A program made the translations under genes and the position numbers. 64,000 nucleotides of DNA from Ardenticatenaceae bacterium (GTDB lineage: Bacteria > Chloroflexota > Anaerolineae > Promineifilales > Promineifilaceae), in the NCBI GenBank assembly GCA_020634455.1, contig JACKBQ010000002.1:1426001-1490000 (forward strand), in the 5' to 3' direction. Position 1 is the first letter of the stretch; every line of letters starts with the position of its first letter. The notes beneath the pieces were generated by a model. The model saw nothing but the letters and a program-made list of their open reading frames with translations. It did no database searches and was not told the origin of the DNA. Below, one piece after another: positions 51,431-59,207 of the stretch.

Positions 51431-51469
51431 AACCTGCCAGAGAATATGTTGAAAATTATCTGGCAGGTT
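51421..51469 (-). terminator. Intrinsic terminator of the 2-oxoacid oxidoreductase operon
   Basis: On the minus strand AACCTGCCAGA (51469-51459) and TCTGGCAGGTT (51441-51431) form an 11-bp stem with a 17-base loop, followed by TTTGTTTCTA. It lies 25 bp after the stop of the gamma-subunit gene. Confidence 0.85.
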
Positions 51470-51493
51470 AAGTTTGAGAGCTACAATCTTCAG

Positions 51494-52048
51494 TTAGACA
51501 GCCAAATTTGCAGAAACGGCCGCTCTAAAGCCAGCGTGCAGCACATCCAGGTTACCCGATAGAAATTTTTGCTTGCTTTCTGGCAAGTGATCCCGTAGGG
51601 CATCTTCCAGCGCGGTGACGGGCAGTACCAGATGATGGGCCAGCATCGCGCCAATCATCGCCATGTTGAGCATTTTGATGGTGCCAAATTCGCCCGCCAG
51701 GCCATTGGCGGGAATTTCTACTACATTCAAATCGTCGCGAATTTGCTCATGGGCAACAATGCTGCTATTGACCACCAGCAAGCCGCCGGGCTTCACCAGC
51801 GGGGCGTATTTGTCGTAGGAGGGCTGGTTGAACACCAGCGCAATGTCTGGCTGGGCGACGATGGGTGCGCCGACCGGATCATGGCTGATGATGACGGTGC
51901 AATTGGCGGTACCGCCGCGCATCTCTGGCCCATACGAGGGAATCCAGGTGACGAAACGGCCGTTATCCATTCCCGCATACGCCAATAACTGTCCCGCAAA
52001 TAGGACCCCCTGCCCCCCAAAACCGGAAATAACAATTGAAGTTTCCAT
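51494..52048 (-). CDS. 2-oxoacid:ferredoxin oxidoreductase, gamma subunit
   Basis: A 184-residue protein of the pyruvate/ketoisovalerate oxidoreductase gamma family. IVISGFGGQGVLFAGQLLAY is the start, then WIPSYGPEMRGGTANC and ALVFNQPSYDKY. The ATG at 52048 is chosen because AGGA lies 9 bases upstream; a short upstream extension has no support. It is the last gene of the operon and is separated from the others by the aminotransferase gene and an inverted repeat. Confidence 0.93.
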   Translation of the reverse strand: METSIVISGFGGQGVLFAGQLLAYAGMDNGRFVTWIPSYGPEMRGGTANCTVIISHDPVGAPIVAQPDIALVFNQPSYDKYAPLVKPGGLLVVNSSIVAHEQIRDDLNVVEIPANGLAGEFGTIKMLNMAMIGAMLAHHLVLPVTALEDALRDHLPESKQKFLSGNLDVLHAGFRAAVSANLAV

Positions 52049-52072
52049 TCTGTGTATCCTCATCATGTCGTT

Positions 52073-52129
52073 AGACCCTAAGGGTTTCCCCAGCGAAAGA
52101 ATGCTCTTTTGGAAAAACCCTTAGGGTCT
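52073..52129. repeat. Inverted repeat, AGACCCTAAGGGTTT family, second copy
   Basis: AGACCCTAAGGGTTTCC (52073-52089) faces GGAAAAACCCTTAGGGTCT (52111-52129). The 15-base cores are identical to those at 31434-31493, 20 kb away. It lies between the aminotransferase and gamma-subunit genes. Confidence 0.9.
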
Positions 52130-52140
52130 TAGCTTGCTAT

Positions 52141-53406
52141 CTAAAAAGCCAGAGCTGGTTCCGCGTCCAGCACGGTTTGCAACACTTGCCCCAACCGGGC
52201 AATGCCTTCCTCAATTTCCTCCGGTCGTGCATTGGAGAAGTTGAGGCGGAAGCTGTTGTGGCTGTCGCTGTTGGGGTAGAACGTTTCGCCGGGCACAAAG
52301 GCGACCTTGTTGGCGATGGCGGTTTCGAGAACGGCCGTACTGTCCAACTCTTCCGGCAAGGTCACCCACAAGAACAGCCCACCCTGCGGCCGCGTCCAGC
52401 TAACGCCAGACGGGAAATGTTCGCTCATGGCCGCCAGCATCACATCGCGCCGTTCGCGGTACACCTCCCGAATTTTGCGCACGTGCGCGGTTAAAAAGCC
52501 ATCTTTGGCCACTTCGTACGCCACCATCTGCACAAAGGAGCTGGTGTGCAAATCCATCCCCTGCTTGGTCATAACGCAATGCTGAATCACGCTCTTGGGA
52601 GCCACAATCCAGCCCAGGCGCAGGCCGGGGGCTAGCGTCTTGGAGAAGGTGCTCATGTAAATGACATTGCCCTTGAAGTAGCTGTGCGGTTCGTCATTTT
52701 GAGTGTATTGACGGCCGTTTAATTTATCCGCATCTAGCACCACCAACGGCGGGATGTGCTCGCCCTCAAAACGCAGTTCGCCGTACGGATCGTCCTCGAT
52801 AATGGGCACGCCGTACCGGTCAGCGATGTCAATCAGCTTTAGCCGTCGCTCGTAAGAAAGCGTGACGCCACCCGGATTTTGGAAGTTAGGAAGTACGTAC
52901 ATAAATTTGGGGCCACCGCAGAGCGCTTCTTCCAGCAAATCCACGCGCAGTCCGTCGTCATCAATCGGCACCGAGGTGTATTCAGCCTGGTACGCTCGCC
53001 ACGCCTGAAGTGCGCCAAGGTAAGACGGCCGTTCCGTCAAAATCAAATCGCCAGGGTTAATCAGCAGCTTGCCAATCAGGTCCAGCGCCTGCTGTGAACC
53101 ACTGGTGATGAGCACGTTGTCCACCGACGCTTCGATACCATATCGGCCCATTTTTTCTACGATGAGTTCGCGCAGCGGCAAGTAGCCTTCGGTGGTGCTG
53201 TATTGCAGCGCCTCGCTACCGTGCTGGCGCAAAACGCGGCTGCTGGCCGCCTCAAACGCCTCCACCGGAAACATTTCTGGCGCAGGCAAACCACCCGCAA
53301 AAGAGATAATATCCGGCCGTTGCGTCAGCTTGAGCAGTTCACGAATCATCGAGCTGCCCATACCATGCGTTCTTTGAGCATAACGATGATGCCAGGGGGT
53401 ACTCAT
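52141..53406 (-). CDS. PLP-dependent aminotransferase (class I, LysN/2-aminoadipate type)
   Basis: A 421-residue fold-type I transaminase. DIISFAGGLPAPEMFP at the start is characteristic of the 2-aminoadipate/aromatic branch. ITSGSQQALDLIGKLL follows, then PNFQNPGGVTLS, DDPYGELRF and the Schiff-base lysine in MSTFSKTLAPGLRLGW. It has no DNA-binding domain, so it is not a GntR/MocR regulator. It overlaps the beta-subunit gene by 4 bp and is therefore part of the oxidoreductase operon, where it would turn amino acids into the 2-oxoacids that the enzyme oxidises. Confidence 0.92.
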   Translation of the reverse strand: MSTPWHHRYAQRTHGMGSSMIRELLKLTQRPDIISFAGGLPAPEMFPVEAFEAASSRVLRQHGSEALQYSTTEGYLPLRELIVEKMGRYGIEASVDNVLITSGSQQALDLIGKLLINPGDLILTERPSYLGALQAWRAYQAEYTSVPIDDDGLRVDLLEEALCGGPKFMYVLPNFQNPGGVTLSYERRLKLIDIADRYGVPIIEDDPYGELRFEGEHIPPLVVLDADKLNGRQYTQNDEPHSYFKGNVIYMSTFSKTLAPGLRLGWIVAPKSVIQHCVMTKQGMDLHTSSFVQMVAYEVAKDGFLTAHVRKIREVYRERRDVMLAAMSEHFPSGVSWTRPQGGLFLWVTLPEELDSTAVLETAIANKVAFVPGETFYPNSDSHNSFRLNFSNARPEEIEEGIARLGQVLQTVLDAEPALAF

Positions 53407-54218
53407 TTTTTGGCTCCTTTTCTCCTGGTGCTTGCTAAGCGGTCATCTACTTTATAATCACCAATTGGGTAAAACGGCACCATCTCATCCTCGACCCATT
53501 TGAGGGCTTCGTTGGGAGCCATGCCCCAGTTGGTGGGGCAGCTAGAGAGCAGTTCCACCACGCTAAAGCCTAAATTGTCAATCTGTGCTTGAAAGGCGGT
53601 GTGAATCGCTTTTTTGGCTTGCAACACGTGGCGCGCATCGTGCAAACTGCGGCGGGCGCTGTACACCACGCCGGGCAGTTGGGCTAGCAGTTCTGCCATG
53701 TGGATTGGCTGGCCCGTCAGATCGGCATCCCGCCCAAAGGGGGACGAGGTGGTTTTTTGCCCAATCAAGCTGGTGGGGGCCATCTGTCCGCCCGTCATGC
53801 CGTAGATGGCGTTGTTGACGAAGATGACGGTGATTTTCTCGCCCCGGGCGGCGGCGTGGATGATTTCGGCCGTGCCGATGGAGGCTAGATCGCCATCACC
53901 CTGATAGGTGAAAACGATTTTGTCGGGATTGACCCGCTTGACGCCAGTGGCCATTGCCGGGGCGCGGCCGTGGGCGGCTTCGCAAGCATCTACGTTGAAA
54001 TAGTTGTAGGAAAATACGGAGCAGCCGACGGAGGAAACCAGAATGGTGTTTTCCAAAATGCCCAGCTCGTCGATCACTTCAGCGACCAGCCGGTGGGCGG
54101 TGCCGTGGGTGCAGCCGGGGCAGTAATGGGTAGAAATGTTGCAAAGGCTAGACGGCCGTTCGTAAGTAATCTTTTCTATCGGGTGTAGGGTGACTTGTTC
54201 TTGAATTAAAGTGTCCAT
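53403..54218 (-). CDS. 2-oxoacid:ferredoxin oxidoreductase, beta subunit (thiamine diphosphate)
   Basis: A 271-residue catalytic subunit. The N-terminal CPGCTHGTAHRLVAEVIDEL is the family signature. GCSVFSYNYFNVDACEAAHG and the thiamine diphosphate/Mg site GDGDLASIGTAEIIH ... IFVNN are also clear. The ATG at 54218 has AAAGGA upstream. It pairs with the alpha, gamma and delta subunits of the same operon. Sequence favours the ketoisovalerate/2-oxoglutarate branch rather than pyruvate, but the substrate is not certain. Confidence 0.94.
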   Translation of the reverse strand: MDTLIQEQVTLHPIEKITYERPSSLCNISTHYCPGCTHGTAHRLVAEVIDELGILENTILVSSVGCSVFSYNYFNVDACEAAHGRAPAMATGVKRVNPDKIVFTYQGDGDLASIGTAEIIHAAARGEKITVIFVNNAIYGMTGGQMAPTSLIGQKTTSSPFGRDADLTGQPIHMAELLAQLPGVVYSARRSLHDARHVLQAKKAIHTAFQAQIDNLGFSVVELLSSCPTNWGMAPNEALKWVEDEMVPFYPIGDYKVDDRLASTRRKGAKK

Positions 54219-54241
54219 TTGTGGGTCCTTTTCAATACGGA

Positions 54242-54320
54242 ACACAGAGTTTCACAGAGGAATCACAGAGTTACACGAAGAAAAACAGGAGAAATCTTGT
54301 AAATCTGCGAAATCTGTTGA
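54242..54320. repeat. Half-elements of CACAGAG and AATCTGCGAAATCTG word families
   Basis: AACACAGAGTTTCACAGAGG with a third CACAGAG copy (54242-54275), then AAATCTGCGAAATCTG (54301-54316), fill the gap between the alpha- and beta-subunit genes. Both words match other families here, but no complementary arm is present. Confidence 0.65.
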
Positions 54321-54336
54321 TTCCGGTTTGTATTAT

Positions 54337-55404
54337 TTAGACAGCGGCAGCTAACTGCGCCAGCAGCGCTTCGGTTTCGTGCTCGACTTCTTCGGGCAGC
54401 GGAATGCGGCCACCCATGCGGCCCAGGAATTTGACGGGCTTGTGGATGCCCGCCACCATGCGCACATCGTGCAGCATCTGCCCTGCGTTCATCTCCACGA
54501 CCAGCAGCGCTTTGGATTTTTGAGCCACTTCGGCCAGCTCTTTTTCGGGGAAAGGCCACAGGGTAATGGGGCGGAAAGAACCTACGGGCAAACCACGATC
54601 ACGTAAACGTTTTACGGCCGTTTGCGCCACCCGCGCCGCCGTGCCAAAAGCGACCAAAACCACCTCGGCATCCTCCACAAACTGAGCCTCATACCGAACT
54701 TCCTGCTGCTGGATGATGGCCAGCTTGCTTTGCAGCTTTTGGTTGAGCAGTTCCAGGTTGTCCACACCCATGTAGAGCGAGTTCACCAAATTCCGTTCTC
54801 GGTTTTTGGCCCCGGTGAGTGCCCAAGACGGCCGTTCCACTGGCAGTTCACGCATCGGCGGCAGTTCGGCAGGCTCCATCATCTGGCCGATAGCGCCATC
54901 TGCCACCACAAAAACCAACGTACGGTACTTGTCTGCCAAATCAAACGCCAGCCCTGTTAGATCAATCGCCTCCTGCACGTTTGAGGGAGCCAGCACGATG
55001 GGATGGAAATCCCCATGCCCGGCGCTTTTGGTCACCTGGTTGTAATCCGACTGGCTGGGCTGGATGTTGCCCAGGCCCGGCCCGCCGCGCATCACGTCAA
55101 TAATCACCACCGGCACTTCAGAGCCAGCGATGTAGCTAAACCCTTCCTGCATCAGGCTGATGCCGGGGCTGCTGGAAGAGGTCATGGTGCGCACACCAGC
55201 GGCAGCAGCACCGTATACCATGTTAATCGCCGCCACTTCGCTTTCGGCCTGCAAAAAGACGCGATCCAGCTCAATCATCCGCTTGGACATATGCTCCAGC
55301 AGTTCCGTTTGCGGGGTGATGGGATAGCCAAAATACGCCTCGCAGCCCGCACGAACGGCCGCTTCGGCAAAAGCCACGTTACCTTTCAGAAGTTGCTTAG
55401 ACAT
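54337..55404 (-). CDS. 2-oxoacid:ferredoxin oxidoreductase, alpha subunit (VorB/KorA-like)
   Basis: A 355-residue subunit. LLKGNVAFAEAAVRAGCEAYFGYP at the start, then SEVAAINMVYGAAAAGVRTMTSSSSPGI, and the C-terminal FGTAARVAQTAVKRLRDRG segment are typical of the alpha chains that bind substrate and CoA. The ATG at 55404 has AGGAGG a few bases upstream, inside the end of the ferredoxin gene, which it overlaps by 8 bp. Ketoisovalerate or 2-oxoglutarate is the likely substrate class. The operon order is delta, alpha, beta, aminotransferase, gamma. Confidence 0.94.
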   Translation of the reverse strand: MSKQLLKGNVAFAEAAVRAGCEAYFGYPITPQTELLEHMSKRMIELDRVFLQAESEVAAINMVYGAAAAGVRTMTSSSSPGISLMQEGFSYIAGSEVPVVIIDVMRGGPGLGNIQPSQSDYNQVTKSAGHGDFHPIVLAPSNVQEAIDLTGLAFDLADKYRTLVFVVADGAIGQMMEPAELPPMRELPVERPSWALTGAKNRERNLVNSLYMGVDNLELLNQKLQSKLAIIQQQEVRYEAQFVEDAEVVLVAFGTAARVAQTAVKRLRDRGLPVGSFRPITLWPFPEKELAEVAQKSKALLVVEMNAGQMLHDVRMVAGIHKPVKFLGRMGGRIPLPEEVEHETEALLAQLAAAV

Positions 55405-55666
55405 GCGCCAGCACCTCCTGTAGTTGATATTGGTTTGCTTGCTTCTGGGGGATGTTGCGGAACACTGTAATGCAGCCGTCCGGGCAGACCACCGCGCACA
55501 AAGCACAGCCCGTGCACAAATGCGCCGGATCTACGTACACCGAGGGGCGGTATCCTTTTGCGTTTAGATTGTCTGCTAATTCAATAACAGATTGGGGACA
55601 AGCGGGGATGCACAGTTCACACCCTTTACAACGTTCGGCATCTATGACAATACGTCCAGTAGCCAT
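55397..55666 (-). CDS. Ferredoxin-type delta subunit with two 4Fe-4S clusters
   Basis: An 89-residue protein with two CxxCxxCxxxCP motifs, RCKGCELCIPACP and LCTGCALCAVVCP, carrying two 4Fe-4S clusters for electron transfer to ferredoxin. It is the first gene of the 2-oxoacid oxidoreductase operon. A GGAGG lies 10 bases before the ATG. An additional hairpin plus T-run lies about 90-115 bp upstream in the leader. Confidence 0.95.
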   Translation of the reverse strand: MATGRIVIDAERCKGCELCIPACPQSVIELADNLNAKGYRPSVYVDPAHLCTGCALCAVVCPDGCITVFRNIPQKQANQYQLQEVLAHV

Positions 55667-55751
55667 CTAATGAAACCTCCATAGTTGCTTAGAAAAATAG
55701 GAAATAGTGGAAATCACTGCCAGGAGTGGGATTTGGCAGTATTCTCTGAAA

Positions 55752-55781
55752 CAAAAAAAGCTGACCAAATTATGGACAGCT
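55752..55781 (-). terminator. Hairpin plus T-run in the leader of the oxidoreductase operon
   Basis: On the minus strand AGCTGTCCA (55781-55773) and TGGTCAGCT (55767-55759) pair with one mismatch and are followed by seven T. It lies upstream of the ferredoxin gene and well after the previous gene's own terminator (55955-55891), so it may be a leader attenuator. Confidence 0.5.
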
Positions 55782-55890
55782 CAACGGTTTATTAACGTTC
55801 AAAACATAAACCCAACAGTGAAATTATGCGTTTGTTTTCAATATTTTTTTAGTGAAGATGTACCCGTCTCACCGCGAAGAATGTCACAAT

Positions 55891-55955
55891 AAAAAAGCCA
55901 CAGAGAGCACAGGGAAAATAATCGTTTTCTCAAAAACTTCTGCGCCCTCTGTGGC
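55891..55955 (-). terminator. CCACAGAGG-family inverted repeat acting as terminator
   Basis: On the minus strand GCCACAGAGGGCGC (55955-55942) pairs with CCCTGTGCTCTCTGTGGC (55914-55897), followed by TTTTTTATTG. It ends the 113-aa gene that stops at 55989 and shows that this repeat family can act as an intrinsic terminator when a T-run follows. Confidence 0.75.
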
Positions 55956-55988
55956 AAAATTCCGACTGATTTTGCTTCAACAATCGCG

Positions 55989-56330
55989 TCAAGCAATGGT
56001 TGCCGTGCCTTCGATGGGCAACTCTTCTTTGCGGCTTTTGCGGCCCGCAATGAAGCTGGGGGTGCGATCCCAGGACTCTTTTTGGACGGTACTGAGGGTC
56101 TCAGTCAGGTAAATTGTGCGTGTTTGGGCATCGTATTCATCAATAAAATCAGTGGGGATGAAGGTATGCCCGCCAAACTCGGTGCTCCAGATTTCCAGAT
56201 AGCTGGCATAGAGGCGTAGCTCAGGATTCACCTCTTCTTCGCGGTGATGGATGCGCAGCAGTTCGCCTAAAACCACCTCATCGACTGTGGCAACTTTGTC
56301 GTATTTTTTGAATTGCATGTTTTCTTGCAT
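55989..56330 (-). CDS. Small hypothetical protein, PRC-barrel-like
   Basis: A 113-residue acidic protein. KVATVDEVVLGELLRIHHRE at residues about 11-30 and the SYLEIWSTEFGGHTFIPTDFID segment look like a small beta-barrel of the PRC or DUF2171 type, often found in soluble stress-linked proteins. I cannot name it with confidence. A GAGGAG site lies 8 bases before the ATG. It stands alone with its own terminator downstream. Confidence 0.55.
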   Translation of the reverse strand: MQENMQFKKYDKVATVDEVVLGELLRIHHREEEVNPELRLYASYLEIWSTEFGGHTFIPTDFIDEYDAQTRTIYLTETLSTVQKESWDRTPSFIAGRKSRKEELPIEGTATIA

Positions 56331-56423
56331 GGTCTAATCTCCTCGTTTGTGCCGTGAGATTAATTTTGGGGTGGATACGGCCGTTCGCCAAGTGACAAAC
56401 AGTTACTGTTCAAATGAAAAATG

Positions 56424-57377
56424 TCATCCGCCATTTTCTGAAGCCAGGCCGGGCAGCAGCCCCACCGATTTTGCCTGCCGAACCCCGCAGCGAATCGCCT
56501 CTGCCACCACTTCCACGGCTACGTTGGCCACCAGATCAAACGAAGCCTCAACCTGCCCGGTGGCCAGCGCATACGCCGTGTCGCCGTCGTGGGTGGTGTG
56601 CACCGGGCGGATGGCAATAGCAAAACCATCATGGGCTCGCTGCGCCAGCCGGTGCGCCTCAATTTTGCTTAGTTTGGCATTGGTGAAAACCACCACCAGG
56701 GTGGTATTGGTGCCCACGGGCGTTTGCGGCAGCGATGGAAATTGGCGATACGGATTCTTCTCAACCAGCCAACGGCCGTTTCCCTCCCGCGCCCCAGCCA
56801 ACACCGAACCATCCGCCTTCACCACATCGCCAATCGCATTCACCACTGCGCCCGCGCCAACGACCAAACCATCAATTTCTACGCTGTGCAGGCCAAAACC
56901 GCCCTTCATAATATTTTGGAAACCGCCCCATTTGCCCACCGTCACGCCTGCACCTGCGCCCACGTTGCCCTGGAGCACATGCGCATCGCTGGCGTTTTGG
57001 CACGCCTGGTAGCCCATTGCGGCGTCCGGCGGACGTTGGCCATCATTCATGAACAGGTCGTAGACAACGGCCGTTGGCACCAGCGGCACCGGGCGGATGG
57101 GGGTTGGATGGCCGATCTCCCGCTCTGCCAGCCAGCGCATCGCCCCGTCGGCCGTGGCCAGGCCAAAAGCGCTGCCCCCCGTCAGCATGATTGCCTGAAT
57201 GAACTGGATAGGCTTGTCTGGCTGAAGCAGCATCGCCTCCCGGCTGCCCGGCGCTGGCCCGCGCACATCCACGCTGGCAACGGTGTTGGGCGGGCACAAA
57301 AACACGGTACAGCCCGTGTGCATCTGTTCATCAGTGGTGTGACCAATTTTGAGACCGGCTAAATTCACTATGTTCAT
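56424..57377 (-). CDS. P1 family (S58) autoprocessing aminopeptidase
   Basis: A 317-residue DmpA-like peptidase. GLKIGHTTDEQMHTGCTVFL opens the fold. MLTGGSAFGLATADGAM and VGAGAGVTVGKWGG are typical. Self-cleavage generates the nucleophile at the NTTLVVVFTNA region near residue 230, which starts the beta chain. Such enzymes remove N-terminal residues from D- or beta-amino-acid peptides and amides. It follows the ABC exporter genes on the same strand, separated by a word-repeat hairpin. Confidence 0.92.
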   Translation of the reverse strand: MNIVNLAGLKIGHTTDEQMHTGCTVFLCPPNTVASVDVRGPAPGSREAMLLQPDKPIQFIQAIMLTGGSAFGLATADGAMRWLAEREIGHPTPIRPVPLVPTAVVYDLFMNDGQRPPDAAMGYQACQNASDAHVLQGNVGAGAGVTVGKWGGFQNIMKGGFGLHSVEIDGLVVGAGAVVNAIGDVVKADGSVLAGAREGNGRWLVEKNPYRQFPSLPQTPVGTNTTLVVVFTNAKLSKIEAHRLAQRAHDGFAIAIRPVHTTHDGDTAYALATGQVEASFDLVANVAVEVVAEAIRCGVRQAKSVGLLPGLASENGG

Positions 57378-57387
57378 CCTTTTTGGG

Positions 57388-57447
57388 GGAGACTGGAGAT
57401 TAGAGATTGGAGATTGAAAGGCTGCCTAATCTCCAGTCTCCATTCTC
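57388..57447. repeat. Inverted repeat, GGAGACTGGAGATTAG word family
   Basis: GGAGACTGGAGATTAGAGAT and a further copy of the word on the left face GCCTAATCTCCAGTCTCC (57424-57441). It lies between the peptidase and ABC-permease genes. Same family as 35334-35400 and 62528-62597. Confidence 0.85.
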
Positions 57448-58244
57448 TACTTCCAACGTGTGAGAATTGTTTCCCGCTGGAACATTTTCACGGTGAGGTA
57501 AAACAAAACGGCGTCGAGGATGATGAGGATAACGGCCGTTACCAAAACCAGCTCACTGCTCAGCAAAAACAGCCCAAAAGATTGCCCCATCACCAGCAAA
57601 ATAATCGGCAGCATCACCGCGCCAGAAATTTGTTCCGCCGTGCGCGGGTCAGACACCCGCGACGACACCATCATCGCCGCGCACACCGCCAGCACCGCCA
57701 GCAGCGGCCCCACCAAAAAGACCGCCAGCAGCCACATCGGATCAATCAGCCGGGCAAAAACAGTCTCGTTCGTCATAAACCGTGCCGCCACCAAATAAAT
57801 GCCAAACGAAATCCACGTGACGCCGATAGCTGGCAAAACGGCCGCTATCCCCTTGCCCAAAATAAGCTCCAGCGTGGTGATGGGCGTCGCCAGCAGCGGC
57901 TCCAAACTTCGCGTCGATTTTTCCCCCACGATGCTGTACGCCGCAATCGTCACCGGCACCATCACCGGCAAAATCATAAACATCAGCGTAAAAATATTCA
58001 GCATGTACACCATCGTACAGTCCGCCTCGTTCAGCCCAATGCAGGCGTCGCCAAAAAATTCGTCGGGGGTGCCCTGCGTGGTGCTGGCGGCCATCTCTTC
58101 CGCCGTCAACCCCTGAATCGAATAAATTGTAATCAGCGGCAGCGCCGTCAACATCAGCGGCAAAAAGGCCACCGAAAACAGAACCAGCTTGTTCTTGAAC
58201 ACTTCCGCCCACTCTTTATCAATAATCGTCTTAATTTTGTCCAT
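57447..58244 (-). CDS. ABC-2 type transporter permease (NatB-like)
   Basis: A 265-residue permease with six predicted membrane helices. It begins DKEWAEVFKNKLVLFSVAFL, has a soluble loop (EEMAASTTQGTPDEFFGDAC) after helix 1 and the EKSTRSLEPLLATPITTLELILGK coupling segment that is common to NatB-type exporters. It overlaps its ATPase partner by 14 bp. Typical exports are sodium, peptides or drugs; the cargo here is not known. Confidence 0.88.
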   Translation of the reverse strand: MDKIKTIIDKEWAEVFKNKLVLFSVAFLPLMLTALPLITIYSIQGLTAEEMAASTTQGTPDEFFGDACIGLNEADCTMVYMLNIFTLMFMILPVMVPVTIAAYSIVGEKSTRSLEPLLATPITTLELILGKGIAAVLPAIGVTWISFGIYLVAARFMTNETVFARLIDPMWLLAVFLVGPLLAVLAVCAAMMVSSRVSDPRTAEQISGAVMLPIILLVMGQSFGLFLLSSELVLVTAVILIILDAVLFYLTVKMFQRETILTRWK

Positions 58245-59160
58245 CAGTCTCCTCCTCGCGATTAATCAATTGGAGGTAAATTTCTTCCAGCGAATGGCGC
58301 AGCTCGCCCACAAACTGAATATTTTGCCCACCGTTCACCAGCAGCCGGATCATTTCTGGATTATGCGTTTCGGGCTCGTCCACGGCCACCAGCAGCTTGT
58401 TTTCATGCGCCTCGATCTTCTTCACATAGGGCAAATTTTTCAGCAGTGGCAGCCCGGTTTGGGCCTCGTTGGCCAGGTGGAAGACGACTTGACGGCCGTA
58501 TAACTGCTGCCTTAAACCCTCTGGCGTATCCAGCACCCGCAGGCGGCTCTTGAACACGGCAATCCGGTCACACAGCCGGTCCGCCTCGTCCAAATTGTGC
58601 GTGGTCAGAAAAATGGTGCGCCCCTGCCCCTTCACCTCGGCAATAAAATCCCGCACCAGCCGCGACGCCTCCGGGTCCAGCCCCGCGCTTGGCTCATCCA
58701 AAAAAAGGATGCGCGGTTCGTGCAGCAAAGCGCGGGCAATGGCCAGCTTCTGGCGCATCCCCTTGCTGAAGGTGCCCGTCGCGTCGTTCCGCCGATCCCA
58801 CAGCCCCAACATGCGCAAATATTTTTCCACCTGGCCCGGCACGTCCTGCACCTCGTACAGTTTGGCGTAGATGGTGAGGTTTTTGAGCGCCGAGAGCCGC
58901 TCGTACATGCCCGGCGTTTCGGTGAGGATGCCCACGTTGCGCCGAATTTCGATGTCTGCCTGGCCCAATTTGTGCCCCAGCAGCGTGGCGCTGCCCGCCG
59001 TGGGGGCAATCAGCCCGGCCAACATGCGCACCGTGGTCGTTTTGCCTGCCCCGTTTGGCCCCAAAAAGCCAAACACCTCCCCTTCGGGAATGGAAAGGGT
59101 GAGTCGGTCAACGGCCGTATTCTCCCCAAACTGCTTCGTTAAATTTGTCGTCTCAATCAT
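58231..59160 (-). CDS. ABC transporter ATP-binding protein (NatA/CcmA-like)
   Basis: A 309-residue ATPase. The Walker A is LGPNGAGKTTT, the signature motif is FSKGMRQKLAIARAL (SKG variant usual for NatA-type), and Walker B is ILFLDEPSAGLDPE, with the switch histidine in LTTHNLDEAD. The C-terminal extension after residue 220 is typical of drug/sodium exporters. The ATG at 59160 is preferred to 59193, which starts in a repeat-rich gap. It is co-transcribed with the permease gene (14-bp overlap), with the YhfC gene just upstream. Confidence 0.93.
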   Translation of the reverse strand: MIETTNLTKQFGENTAVDRLTLSIPEGEVFGFLGPNGAGKTTTVRMLAGLIAPTAGSATLLGHKLGQADIEIRRNVGILTETPGMYERLSALKNLTIYAKLYEVQDVPGQVEKYLRMLGLWDRRNDATGTFSKGMRQKLAIARALLHEPRILFLDEPSAGLDPEASRLVRDFIAEVKGQGRTIFLTTHNLDEADRLCDRIAVFKSRLRVLDTPEGLRQQLYGRQVVFHLANEAQTGLPLLKNLPYVKKIEAHENKLLVAVDEPETHNPEMIRLLVNGGQNIQFVGELRHSLEEIYLQLINREEETDGQN

Positions 59161-59179
59161 GGTTGCCTTTACTTTTTTT

Positions 59180-59199
59180 GCCACAGAGAACACAGAGGT
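59180..59199. repeat. Half-element of the CCACAGAGG family
   Basis: GCCACAGAGAACACAGAGG lies alone in the 47-bp gap between the YhfC and ABC ATPase genes, without the complementary arm. Confidence 0.65.
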
Positions 59200-59207
59200 T
59201 TTTGAGA

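Noticed and set aside
55850..55888. Short minus-strand frame with two Arg codons as a leader peptide for the oxidoreductase operon
   Set aside because: Starts with GTG, has no link to the hairpin at 55752-55781 and its amino acids do not fit the pathway clearly.
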